Positions 33,970 through 42,034 of a stretch of 64,000 nucleotides of DNA are shown here, one piece after another (within the stretch, counting starts at the first letter, position 1; every line of letters starts with the position of its first letter). The stretch lies in contig NZ_CP109031.1 of assembly GCF_036226925.1 (NCBI RefSeq), forward strand, positions 9,238,001 through 9,302,000, written 5' to 3'. The position numbers and the translations under genes were made by a program. This DNA is from Streptomyces sp. NBC_00659. GTDB taxonomy: Bacteria > Actinomycetota > Actinomycetes > Streptomycetales > Streptomycetaceae. The notes under the pieces were generated by a model that worked only from the letters and a program-made list of their open reading frames with translations, was not told the origin of the DNA and made no database searches.

Positions 33970-35274
33970 GTGGATCGTCCCGTAGAGCACGCTCTCGCGC
34001 GCCGCACGTTATTGGCCGGCACAGCGGCAGCCAGTGCGGGAATGGTGTGGGGAGGCATGGGGAAGGCCGTCGCGGGTGAGTGGAGAGGACCGGTGAAGCA
34101 GGCGGCGGTGGCCGCCGAGGTGGCGCGTCTGGACCGCGTACTGATTAAGCTGCGGCGGGACTTCCATCGGCACCCTGAGGCCCCGGGACAGGAACAGCGC
34201 ACGGCCGCTGTGGTGGCCCGGGAGTTGCGGGCGGCGGGGCTGGACGTCACCACCGGAGTGGGCGGCCACGGAGTCGTCGGGGTCCTGCGGGGCTCGCGTC
34301 CAGGCCGGACTGTTGCCTACCGGGCGGACATGGACGCGGTTCCGCCCAAAGACATCGTCGGAGGAGGTCCCGCACCAGCCCATCTCTGCGGACACGACGT
34401 CCACACCACGGTGAGTATCGGCGTCGCGCGGGTCCTGGCGCGGCTGCGGCAGCAATTGAGCGGAACGGTGGTTCTCCTTTTCCAGCCTGCCGAGGAGACG
34501 CTGTCCGGAGCCCGCGCACTGATCGACTCAGGTGTGCTGGAGCGCGAGTACGTCGAGGAAATCCATGCGCTGCACTGCGGGCCGTTCCCGGTCGGCCGGT
34601 TCGCCGTGACTCCGGGCTATGGGATGCCGGGCCAGGACAAGGCGGAAGTGACCCTCTCCGGGCCGGACGCACTCGATGCCGCGCGGCGCCTGGCTGTCGA
34701 TATCGGCGCGCTCGCAACCGTGGCTCTGCCACGGACCCCAGCGGACCTGGAGCGGATCATCGCTGCCGTCCAGATGCCCGACGGTCCGCTGGCCCGGTTC
34801 GTAGCCGTCCAGGCCTCAGCGCAGGAGGCCAAGGTGAGTGTGTCCTATCGCTGCTGGCCGCAAGAGCGATATGCGGAGGTGCGCGAAAGCATTCGTCGAG
34901 TGGCCATGTCATATGCGGGGGCCGGGGTGCGCTTCCCCGCTGAGCCGTTCCCGGCCATGGTCTGCCCAGAACGCGACGCCCGCCTGCTCGCCCGCCACCT
35001 GCGCCGCACCGTCGGCCAGGACAAGGTCACCGAGCTCTGTGCCGCCTTCCCGCCCTTCAGCGGCGAGGACTTCGCCCTCTTTCTGGACCGTATCCCCGGT
35101 ACGTACACCTTCCTCGGTGTCCAAACCCCTGATACACCCATTACAACGAGCTATCCGCACTACCCCGACTTCTCCCCGGATGAGCGCGCCATCGGCGTCG
35201 GTGTGCGGGCGATGGCGGGCTGGATCGCGGAGCGCACCCACAGAGCGCAGGGCCTGCCAGGCGGACCCAGCTAG
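33970..35274 (+). CDS. Secreted M20-type amidohydrolase
   Basis: The 434-residue protein has a twin-arginine leader (ALARRTLLAGTAAASAG). M20 motifs follow: LIKLRRDFHRHPEAPGQEQRTA, YRADMDAVP, HLCGHDVHTTVSIGVA and LLFQPAEETLSGA, giving the metal ligands of peptidase M20/IAA-amino-acid hydrolase enzymes. The C-terminal FPPFSGEDFALF and YPHYPDFSPDERAIGVG complete the fold. It is probably a Tat-exported amidase or carboxypeptidase. The GTG at 33970 follows GGGGG. Codon 14 is a rare TTA within the leader, suggesting bldA-dependent expression. Confidence 0.9.
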   Translation: MDRPVEHALARRTLLAGTAAASAGMVWGGMGKAVAGEWRGPVKQAAVAAEVARLDRVLIKLRRDFHRHPEAPGQEQRTAAVVARELRAAGLDVTTGVGGHGVVGVLRGSRPGRTVAYRADMDAVPPKDIVGGGPAPAHLCGHDVHTTVSIGVARVLARLRQQLSGTVVLLFQPAEETLSGARALIDSGVLEREYVEEIHALHCGPFPVGRFAVTPGYGMPGQDKAEVTLSGPDALDAARRLAVDIGALATVALPRTPADLERIIAAVQMPDGPLARFVAVQASAQEAKVSVSYRCWPQERYAEVRESIRRVAMSYAGAGVRFPAEPFPAMVCPERDARLLARHLRRTVGQDKVTELCAAFPPFSGEDFALFLDRIPGTYTFLGVQTPDTPITTSYPHYPDFSPDERAIGVGVRAMAGWIAERTHRAQGLPGGPS

Positions 35275-35646
35275 GTAGACGACTTCCACACTGGTCTCTG
35301 CCGTTACACCTTCATCGCAGCCGACTCCAGGCTTGTCATGTCCTGACCGCCTCGACCGCCTCGACCGTCACTTGCGGTACAAGTCCTCAGCTCCTCGGCA
35401 CAAATGGGGGCTCCGGTTCAGAAGCCGTGTCTCAACCGGCGTACGGCTCCAGGCTCTCCGGCTGCAGCGCCGGCCGCTGACACGGCAACCCCGACCGGAT
35501 CCGGCTCGCGCTCGCCTCGAAGACCTCGGTTCGCGACCTCAAGCCATTCTTGAACGCCTGGCCGTACGGTACGCAGACGCCGGCCATGCCGGGACCCAAG
35601 GACTGGAAGGTGCCGCGGAGCCTCGGAGCGCCGCGCCTTCTGGTGT
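35275..35646. other. Region between M20 gene and propeller pseudogene
   Basis: These 372 bp lie between convergent genes. No supported gene is seen; leftward frames here appear non-conserved. Confidence 0.45.
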
Positions 35647-37159
35647 TCAGGACGGTACGGCCGCGGGCCAGGGTGTGCCCGTCTCCGCGTCCCAGCGGCG
35701 GACGGTGGCGCCGTCCGCCGAGTACAGCACCGCACGGCTGTCCACCCGTGCAGACGCGACATCGCGCACGATGCGGCGGTGACCGAAGAGCGGGGGACCG
35801 ACCGGTTCGCCGGTCTCCGTGTCGAGGCGGTGCACCTGGCGGTAGCCGGCGACCGCCAGGCAGGGCCGGCCGCCCAGATCGTAGACGCAGAAGCCGTTCA
35901 GGTCGCCGATTCTGATCGGGGAGCCGATCTCCACGCCTGTCTCGGCGTCGAACCGATACAGCGTCCCGTTCGCGAAACCGTCGACGAAGGCCAACCGCGG
36001 ACGGCCCTCGGTCACGTAGCGGACCGGAGGCATCCGGGTCGGCCTGAAGAGCGGGTCCACGGGCCGACCTGTGGCGAGCGCGATGCGGATCAGGTTTCGC
36101 TCGCCCTCGGGCGTCCGGCGCGCCACCATCAGGTGGTCGTCGTCGACGCCCAGCACTGCCGAGTTGTCGGTCAGCCTTATCGGTTGCCCGGACAGTACGC
36201 CGGTCCCAGCGTCGTACCTCAGGACCACGCCGTCGGCGTATCCGACGAAGCATTCGCCGCCGTGCGCGGCCACCGTCAACGCCCGCCATGCCGACGGCCG
36301 CAGGCGCAGACCGGGCCGGACCAGCCGGATCGCACGCCAGTCGCCGCCGGCCGGACGCCACAGCCGAGGGTGACGGCCGCCGGCATCCACGGTGAGCACG
36401 CCGGGGCCATCGCGATCCACGAAGGGACGCGCCCACATCTCGTTCTTCGGGAACGGGATGCTTGAGTCCGAGGTGGAGCCGGCAAACGGCCAGGCATCTT
36501 CCGGCCCTGGACAGCCGAATGTGTGGATCGGCTCGCCATCGTGCGGTGAACGGAAGACCAGGCCCGATTTCTCTCGACGTGATCAGCATGCCGCCGGCCA
36601 CGGTGAGCCGGCCGGTCGGGCTGTGCAGCAAGGGCCGGGCCACGCCGCGCCACCGTGGCTCGTAGGCGCCGCCGAGCAGCACCCCCGCATCCACACCGGC
36701 CAGCAGGTTTCGCCCGTGGTCACCGCCCGCGCGGCCCAGTCGGCTCGCCTCGGCCAGCGCGGGCCGCGCCGCGTCCAGTTCCGCACGCAGTGCGTCGACC
36801 ATCGCGTCCAGCTCGTCACCGGTCATGGTCGGCCGGTCCAGCGCCGCGTCTGTGATGGTCTCGATCAGGTCCAGTGCCTCCTGGCTCCCGTAGCCGGACG
36901 GCTGTGCCGCGATCCGGGCCAGGAAGCGCAGCGTGGGCGCTGCGGCCGGGCGGAATCCTTCAGGTTTGGCACTTACGGTCGCGTACCAGTAGTCGTAGTC
37001 GTTGTCCTCCAGGACGCCATAGATCCGGTCTCCGCTCCCGTCCTCCGCGGCCAGCGACCGTAGCGCCGAGACCAGCTCCGCCGCGTCGTTCGGGTCCAGC
37101 AGCTCGTCCCACGGGACTTCGTCGAGACCGTCGAGCGGGCGATCCCAGCGCGGCTCCAT
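35647..37159 (-). pseudogene. Beta-propeller hypothetical protein, frameshifted
   Basis: The frame from ATG 37159 encodes an acidic helical domain (MEPRWDRPLDGLDEVPWDEL, YGVLEDNDYDYWYATVSAKP) and the first propeller blade, then loses frame near 36440-36560. The propeller continues in another frame from about 36438 with repeats such as VVLRYDAGTGVLSGQPIRL, TLYRFDAETGVEIGSPIRIG and VHRLDTETGEPVGPPLFG. The C-terminal Trp-Asp-x-Glu-Thr-Gly repeats indicate WD40/PQQ-like blades. Two separate products remain possible. Confidence 0.65.
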
Positions 37160-37242
37160 GTGCGATGACCGAGCCTTCCAGCGGACGAGAGGAAGGTGGC
37201 GGGGCCGCGGCCCCGCCACCGGTTGTTACTCAGCAGCGATTA

Positions 37243-37480
37243 TCAGAACAGATCGGCGATGAAGCCACCGGGTTTTGGGGCCGCCCAGTTGCCGACCGCC
37301 CCAAGAACTACCGTGCCGACCAAACCGCCGACCGCGGCACCGACCGCGCCGAGCGCGGCACCGCCGACCAGGCCGCCGACTGCCTCCGCCGCCACGCGCA
37401 CACGTTGCGCCGGTGGTGCGGTGACGACGTCGTACACGTCGAAACCGATCGCGGCCACGGTGCCGATCGGACGGGTGAGT
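37243..37480 (-). pseudogene. Glycine-rich C-terminal fragment, toxin-protein-like
   Basis: About 75 codons read RPIGTVAAIGFDVYDVVTAP, RVRVAAEAVGGLVGGAALGA and VGAAVGGLVGTVVLGAVGNW. The small-residue glycine-zipper pattern after a DVYDVVTAPP block resembles membrane-active or polymorphic-toxin segments. The upstream part is replaced by an IS5 remnant near 37480. It lies directly upstream of the propeller gene on the same strand. Confidence 0.5.
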
Positions 37481-37839
37481 GAGCGGGAGGGCCGTGAGGC
37501 GGAGCCGACGGCCGGGATCATCGATGCGCAGTCGGTGAAGGCCGCGACCTCACCCTCGTCTGGGCCGACGGCGGTTACACCGGCGGCCTCGTCGACTGGT
37601 GCCGCCAGACACTCGCTCTCACCCTTCAGGTCGTCAAGCGCACCGACGACATGAAGGGGTTCGTGGTGCTGCCCAGGCGCCGGGTGGCGGAGCGCTCGTT
37701 CGCATGGCTGATGCATTCGCGTCGTCTGGCCCGGGACCACGAGACGTTGCCGGCCAGCAGTGAGGCCATGATCCGGTGGTCGATGGTCACGCGGACGAGT
37801 CGGCGCCTGGCACGGCCACGGGCCGACGGCCGGCGCTGA
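37473..37839 (+). mobile_element. IS5-family transposase remnant
   Basis: [18 protein letters not shown] joins directly to [22 protein letters not shown], then [27 protein letters not shown]. These are IS5 DDE motifs (first Asp in IDAQ, second in WADGGY, Glu in VAERSFAW), but ~35 residues between the first two blocks are lost and frame shifts are needed. The opposite-strand N-terminal fragment at 32995 is not from the same intact copy. Confidence 0.75.
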
Positions 37840-38300
37840 ACATCCCCGACGTCTCCTGCACGAGCCCCCCGGGCTCCGCCAGCCGCCTGGCTTTCGAGCG
37901 CACCCCTCGACCATCGCCGACGTCGTCTGAAGGCCCAGCTCCACCGTGATCTCCCTGGCCTTCAGCGGTCCCTGGTCCGCCGGCTGCCGCTCGTCGAGCA
38001 CGCCCAGGTTCCGCTGGCAGTCCGGTGCCGGCACCGTCACCAGCAATCCTTCGTGCCACGTCGGCACGATCGAACCCGGCATCGGCACCGGCACCGGAAC
38101 GGTTTCTGCTCTGTCTCGGTCCCGCTCACAGCGGTGGTCTCGGCAGCCGAGGCTGCCAGGGCCTCGACCAGCTCTTCCCGTGCGATCGCCCGCTGGTCCA
38201 GCTCGATCTCGGCGGCCTCCAACACCCGAGCCAACCGGGCGACTTCCTCCCGCAGCCCCTCCACCCGCACACGGGCCGCTGTGTTCCGGGGCAGCCTGAG
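37787..38300 (-). pseudogene. Coiled-coil IS-associated hypothetical protein, frameshifted
   Basis: Three frames make up one protein: a coiled coil (VEGLREEVARLARVLEAAEI, then AIAREELVEALAA), a middle (VPMPGSIVPTWHEGLLVTVP, then GPLKAREITVELGLQTTSAM) and an end ([20 protein letters not shown]). This order matches a Streptomyces family often found beside insertion sequences. Two frameshifts inactivate it. Its 3' end overlaps the IS5 remnant. Confidence 0.65.
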
Positions 38301-38374
38301 GCACGGTGCGTGAGGGCGATCCCGTGGGCCGCTGCGGTGGCCGGCTGCAGTGGCCCACGTTCCGGGCTCGGCCG

Positions 38375-38665
38375 TCAGTGGCCTGTCAGGTCGTTCACCG
38401 TCTTTCCTGCGGCCTGCGCGGCATGGTCGATGACGTTTCCGTTCGAGCAGTTGTTGGTGTGGTCGGCGATGTAGTCGCCCAGTACGGGTACGACCGCGAC
38501 TTCCTGCAGGCACACCGCAGCTGCGGTGAAGTTCCAGTTGTTGGCAGCGTTCACACCGCCGCCGAAGTTGCTGTCGTTGTCGGCGAAGGTGGGGGAGGCT
38601 CCCGCCGCAGCGGTGGCGGCCACAGCCGCGGCTACCAAGACCCCGCGCGTGATCATCTTTCTCAT
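38375..38665 (-). CDS. Small secreted protein
   Basis: The 96-residue product begins MRKMITRGVLVAAAVAATAAAGASPTFADND, a clear signal peptide. The mature ~65 residues are Asn-rich with two Cys (AAAVCLQEVAVVPVLG and HTNNCSNGNVIDHA) that could form one disulfide. It resembles small cell-surface proteins of streptomycetes, but the chaplin repeat pattern is not present. The function is unknown. Confidence 0.75.
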   Translation of the reverse strand: MRKMITRGVLVAAAVAATAAAGASPTFADNDSNFGGGVNAANNWNFTAAAVCLQEVAVVPVLGDYIADHTNNCSNGNVIDHAAQAAGKTVNDLTGH

Positions 38666-39043
38666 GTCCGGGCCAACGACTGTCTGCCGGACAAGGCACG
38701 CCCCGTACTCCGCTCGGCGCAGCTCCGACCGTCCCGACGGCGCGATCATCGCGACCACCGCCCCGCACCGATGGTCCAGTAGTGAACCAGTTCGCTTACT
38801 GGACCCCAGCCTCTGACACAAGCCGGGCTTCGATGAGGTCATCGGACGACCTTGTTGACCGCGCCTGCATACCCGCCATGTCGGATGAGTCTGGCCCCGT
38901 ACCATCGAAATGGTGATGTGGGCTCACACGCATACGTGCCGCTCGGTGCCGTACTCCGCGCGGCGCTTCGTGCCCATGGCGTAGTTCCGCCTGCCGTTCC
39001 GCCTGCCGTGCGGTGCGACGCCGCGGGTCCCGGGGCTGGACAC
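38666..39043. other. Region between secreted-protein gene and tRNA terminator
   Basis: No supported gene is seen in these 378 bp. It should contain the promoter of the leftward secreted-protein gene. Confidence 0.45.
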
Positions 39044-39080
39044 GCTTGAGGGGCCAGCACATCGTGCCGGCCCCTCAAGC
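39044..39080 (-). terminator. Strong hairpin terminator after tRNA
   Basis: GCTTGAGGGGCC and GGCCCCTCAAGC form a perfect 12-bp stem, extended inward by a G-T pair and four more pairs around a 3-nt loop. It starts 6 bp after the tRNA 3' end. No T-run follows, as is common in Streptomyces. Confidence 0.85.
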
Positions 39081-39085
39081 ATCAG

Positions 39086-39159
39086 TAGCGGGGACAGGAT
39101 TTGAACCTGCGACCTCTGGGTTATGAGCCCAGCGAGCTACCGAGCTGCTCCACCCCGCG
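39086..39159 (-). tRNA. Initiator tRNA-fMet (CAT anticodon)
   Basis: The 74-nt cloverleaf starts CGCGGGG and ends CCCCGCTA, so position 1-72 is an unpaired C-U, as required of an initiator. The anticodon loop CTCATAA sits on three consecutive G-C pairs, another initiator hallmark. The T-arm is GCAGGTTCAAATCCTGT. The CCA end is not encoded. Confidence 0.95.
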
Positions 39160-39371
39160 TCGTTAGCTCCACTCTACGTCAACTCTGCCGATACCAAGAC
39201 CATGATCGACAGCCTGCCCCGAGGGCGCCGGCGAACACGGCTGTGGCCGCATCGGATGACGGGTTCCGCTGCGGAGGCGAACCGCTTCGGCCGCGAGACG
39301 GCATCGTGTACGGCCCGGCCCGGCCCGGCCCGAACCCCGAACCCCGGACGATGGCCGCGGGCCGCGAGGGA

Positions 39372-39765
39372 TGGTGCGGGGGTGACGGTGACGGGCTGGT
39401 CGGGGCAGCTGTTGAGGGCCTCGGCGAGTGCGGCATATTCGGTGGGGTCGATGGCCAGGCCCACCTGATCTGTCGGCGACCCCGTCGGCTGCGTACTGGC
39501 AGCGGTAGCACTGGGCGGGCGGCTGCCAGGTGCTGGGGTCCTGGTCGGCCTTGCTGGAGTTGCCGGTTGCGGAGACCGTAATGAGGGCGCGGTCGTCGCC
39601 CAGGTCGTTGGCGTAGGCCTCGCGTTCTTTGGCGGTCCAGGCGGAGGCGCCGCTGTCCCAGGCTTCGGCGAGGTGGTCGATGTCGAGGGTGCGCGCGTCG
39701 GTGAAGTACTTGTCGTCGTAGGGGCTGTACCACTCTCCGCCGGTGAGCGCACAGCCCGGGCCCTG
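39372..39765 (-). pseudogene. HNH endonuclease family (DUF1524-like) C-terminal fragment
   Basis: The frame includes CALTGGEWYSPYDDKYF, LDIDHLAEAWDSGAS and TAKEREAYANDLGDDRALIT. These contain the DH of the HNH active site (DIDH), followed by a Cys pair (CYRC); the residual C-terminus (LAIDPTEYAALAEALNSCPD) is in another frame. The N-terminus is cut by the ISL3 fragment. Full proteins of this family are ~200-230 residues and secreted. Confidence 0.75.
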
Positions 39766-40128
39766 CTGCAGGTCACCGACCGGTTCCATCTGTGGCAGGG
39801 CTTCCGCCGAGCCGTGGAGACCTGCGTCGCGGCCCATCGCGACTGCCTGCGCAACCCTTCGCCAACGGCGTGTTGCTGGCCCCCCAGAGGGGCTTCGGGT
39901 CGATCGCAGGAGGACTCGAAGCCCGTAGGTCGGCGGGCCGAGCGCAAGAAGGCAGCACATGCTCTGGTCCACGAGCTGCTTGCCCAGGGCCACTCGCGCC
40001 GGGCGATCGCCCAGCACCTGGGCTGGGGTCTCAACACCGTGCTCCGGTACGCGAACGCCGCACGCTGGCAGGACACTATCCGCGGAAACCGGCCCCGTCC
40101 CAGAAGGCTGGACCCCTACAAGTCCTAA
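39752..40128 (+). mobile_element. ISL3-family transposase fragment
   Basis: LLQVTDRFHLWQGFRRAVETC contains the DRFHLW motif of ISL3 transposases. After an apparent frame interruption, HALVHELLAQGHSRRAIAQH and RYANAARWQDTIRGNRPRP follow, the helix-turn-helix near the middle of the family. Both ends of the transposase are missing. Confidence 0.7.
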
Positions 40129-40159
40129 TTCCTTCGGCGCCGTCACGGTAGCCTCCACC

Positions 40160-40366
40160 GGACTCAGCCTTGGCATCGCCGACGACTACACGGGCCGCCT
40201 GACGGCCGTCCGCACCGGCATCACACGTTGTCCGGCCGCAACCGAGCGATACGGGATCACCGGAGCCCCGTCCTGCGTCTTGCTGAAGGAGGGAGAGGCG
40301 GTGGCGCACGACACGGGGCCTATGACCATCGCCGAGGTACGGAAGTTCCTGGATGTCACCTCTGAG
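40160..40366 (+). pseudogene. Thioredoxin C-terminal fragment
   Basis: DDYTGRLTAVRTGITRCPAA, then YGITGAPSCVLLKEGEAV and MTIAEVRKFLD match the C-terminal half of a thioredoxin, including the cis-Pro (GAPS). The N-terminal strand and WCxxC redox site are missing. It follows the ISL3 fragment directly. Confidence 0.65.
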
Positions 40367-40425
40367 CGGCCGCTGCGGCACGTGGCCGCGACGCCCGTCA
40401 CGTCTCGTCTATGGGAGCTGCGCCG

Positions 40426-40755
40426 CCTGAGACAAGCTCCGTCAAAGATGACCGGCGGCAGGTCCCGGGCCGCAGCAGCGATCTCCGGAAAGCCGGTATT
40501 CAGGAGCGTGCCTTGCCGGGACCGGATCTCCACGGCGCCCGACGGATTCCGGCTGACGATTGCCCGGAACCCGTCCCATTTCGCCTCGTATGCATATGCG
40601 CCGGTGGGGAGGTCTTCAACGGCCTTGGCCAGCCCTGTTTCAGGCAGTCGCCATTCCGTGGGCTCAGCGCTACTACGGCGGCCCTGCCATTCAACCGTCC
40701 CAGAGCGGGACTGGACCTGTTCGGCATGCGAGCGAGCGCGCCCCGACAGAGTCAT
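40426..40755 (-). pseudogene. ATP-dependent DNA ligase N-terminal fragment
   Basis: The frame reads LAKAVEDLPTGAYAYEAKWD, then GFRAIVSRNPSGAVEIRSRQ and FPEIAAAARDLPPVIFDGA. KWDGFRA carries the nucleotidyl-accepting lysine of ATP-dependent ligases, and FDGA corresponds to motif III (LDGE), with Glu replaced by Ala. Homology stops there, with the rest of the adenylation and OB domains lost. Confidence 0.72.
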
Positions 40756-40817
40756 CGCCCCAGAGGACGGTTCCAGGGATCAGGGCAGGGAGGGCCCTGA
40801 TTGGTGATGGCGGGGGG

Positions 40818-41069
40818 TCAGACCGTGATGGCGAAGACCCACAAGTGCGGGTCGGGGCCGGGGATGATCACGTAGTGGACGATGGCGGTGCGGGTCGTGA
40901 TGACGCGTACCGCCTCATCCATGTCGTCGTACTTGTCGGCCTGAGGCCACGACCACGGGTCTGCGCACGCGCGGAGCACCGCGTCATGGAGTTCTTCCTT
41001 GGCCGGGACGGGCAGGTTCTTGATGGTCTCGCCGACGTGTCCGGCGAACCGGGCGGGGACGGCCGTCAC
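40818..41069 (-). CDS. Type II toxin (RelE/ParE-like)
   Basis: The 83-residue protein (AGHVGETIKNLPVPAKEELH..., TTRTAIVHYVIIPGPDPHLWVFAITV) has the short alpha-alpha-beta arrangement and terminal strand pair of RelE/ParE-like toxins. Catalytic residues of canonical RelE are not evident. Its GTG overlaps the antitoxin stop by 4 bp, showing strict co-translation. It probably inhibits translation or gyrase; which is unknown. Confidence 0.7.
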   Translation of the reverse strand: MTAVPARFAGHVGETIKNLPVPAKEELHDAVLRACADPWSWPQADKYDDMDEAVRVITTRTAIVHYVIIPGPDPHLWVFAITV

Positions 41070-41323
41070 GCGCCGAAGATCTCATCCATGCTCACGGAGC
41101 CGTCTTCGGACTTTCCGCTGGCCTTCCACTTCCGGTATGCGACCGCGGCGTGCATGCGGGCGCGGGCGTCCCGCAGATCTTCGGGTCCATCTGCAGCAGC
41201 CTGGTCGGCTTCGAGGACGTCAGCGACGTAGTCCTGGACGGACATGCCGCGGCGCTGCGCGGACGCGCGTACCTTGTCGGCCAGCTCCTGTTCGATGCGG
41301 GTGTTGAGCTGCGTGAGTGCCAT
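41066..41323 (-). CDS. Ribbon-helix-helix antitoxin
   Basis: The 85-residue protein begins ALTQLNTRIEQELADKVRAS, then AQRRGMSVQDYVADVLEADQ, a strand followed by two helices typical of ribbon-helix-helix DNA-binding proteins. The acidic C-terminus (SEDGSVSMDEIFGA) probably wraps the toxin. It is the first gene of the pair. The ATG sits 7 bp after a TAACAT -10 box, so the mRNA is probably leaderless. A palindrome overlaps the promoter and is the expected autoregulatory operator. Confidence 0.8.
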   Translation of the reverse strand: MALTQLNTRIEQELADKVRASAQRRGMSVQDYVADVLEADQAAADGPEDLRDARARMHAAVAYRKWKASGKSEDGSVSMDEIFGA

Positions 41324-41324
41324 A

Positions 41325-41355
41325 CCAGCAATGTTAGCGACTTGCTAGCAGCTGG
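41325..41355 (-). promoter_or_regulatory. Toxin-antitoxin promoter and operator
   Basis: Leftward, TTCACC and TAACAT are 17 bp apart, and TAACAT ends 7 bp before the ATG. Nested palindromic arms CCAGC...GCTGG (outer, 41325-41355) and TAGC-GACTT-GCTA (inner) overlap the promoter. This architecture suits autoregulation by the antitoxin. Confidence 0.55.
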
Positions 41356-41461
41356 TGAAGAGGGCCGGTAGGTGACGCGCGGCTGTGACCGGGGAACCGC
41401 GCCACGTCCCCTTCTTGAGGCGAATCATCCGGACCCGAGACGCCTCCCGCGTTATGCGGCC

Positions 41462-42033
41462 GCGAGGTGGAGGAGTTCCGGGACGCCCGGCACGCTGGGG
41501 TAGAGGCGGAAGCGGGGGAGGAGCGCTTCGACGAGGCTGGTGCAGCGGGGCGCGCCGATGCGGCGGGCCAGGAGCAGGGACTGGGTGGCGGCGGCCGCGG
41601 CGGGCTCGGGTTCCTTCTGGTCGAGGTGGCTGGCGGCTTGGTAGGCAAGATCACTCAGAAGGCCGGCCCCCATGTCGTGGTCGCCTGCGGCGTGAGCGTT
41701 GTGAAGCCCGGCGACTCAGTACTGGCTGGCGGGTGTGTGCTGGCCCAGGTCGAAGCGGTGCCAGGCCACGGTCTGGGACAGCGAAGCGGCCAACGTGTGC
41801 AGACGCCTGCCGGTGGCGGGGGAGTAGCGGCCGTGCTCGATCAGTTCGGTCACGGTCGCCAGGTAGGCGTCGAGGAGCAGAACGGTGTGCCGGCGCTGCT
41901 CGGTGGCGAGGCCGGCGAGGGGCTGGGTGGTGTTCTCCAGCAAGGTCAGGAAGTCGTCGTCGACGGGCTTGCCGTCACGGGCCTGGGCGAGCGCGCCGGT
42001 GGGGCCAAGTGCCGAGTCCGCAGCCAGTGCTGA
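41462..42033 (-). pseudogene. Helix-turn-helix regulator C-terminal remnant
   Basis: DDDFLTLLENTTQPLAGLAT, then LLDAYLATVTELIEHGRYSP and AWHRFDLGQHTPASQY match the helical C-terminal part of Streptomyces XRE-type regulators. After a stop, AAGDHDMGAGLLSDLAYQAA continues in another frame. The DNA-binding N-terminus is missing; the right long repeat begins directly at the break (42035). Confidence 0.6.
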
Positions 42034-42034
42034 C

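Noticed and set aside
32995..37839. One composite transposon bounded by the two IS5 fragments at 33.0 and 37.5-37.8 kb
   Set aside because: The left fragment is an N-terminus and the right an internally deleted C-terminal part on the other strand. No paired inverted repeats or target duplications were seen.
39086..39159. tRNA-fMet as an attachment site of an integrated element
   Set aside because: No integrase gene and no repeated tRNA 3' end were found. The decayed genes lie on the 5' side of the tRNA, not the 3' side used by most integrases.
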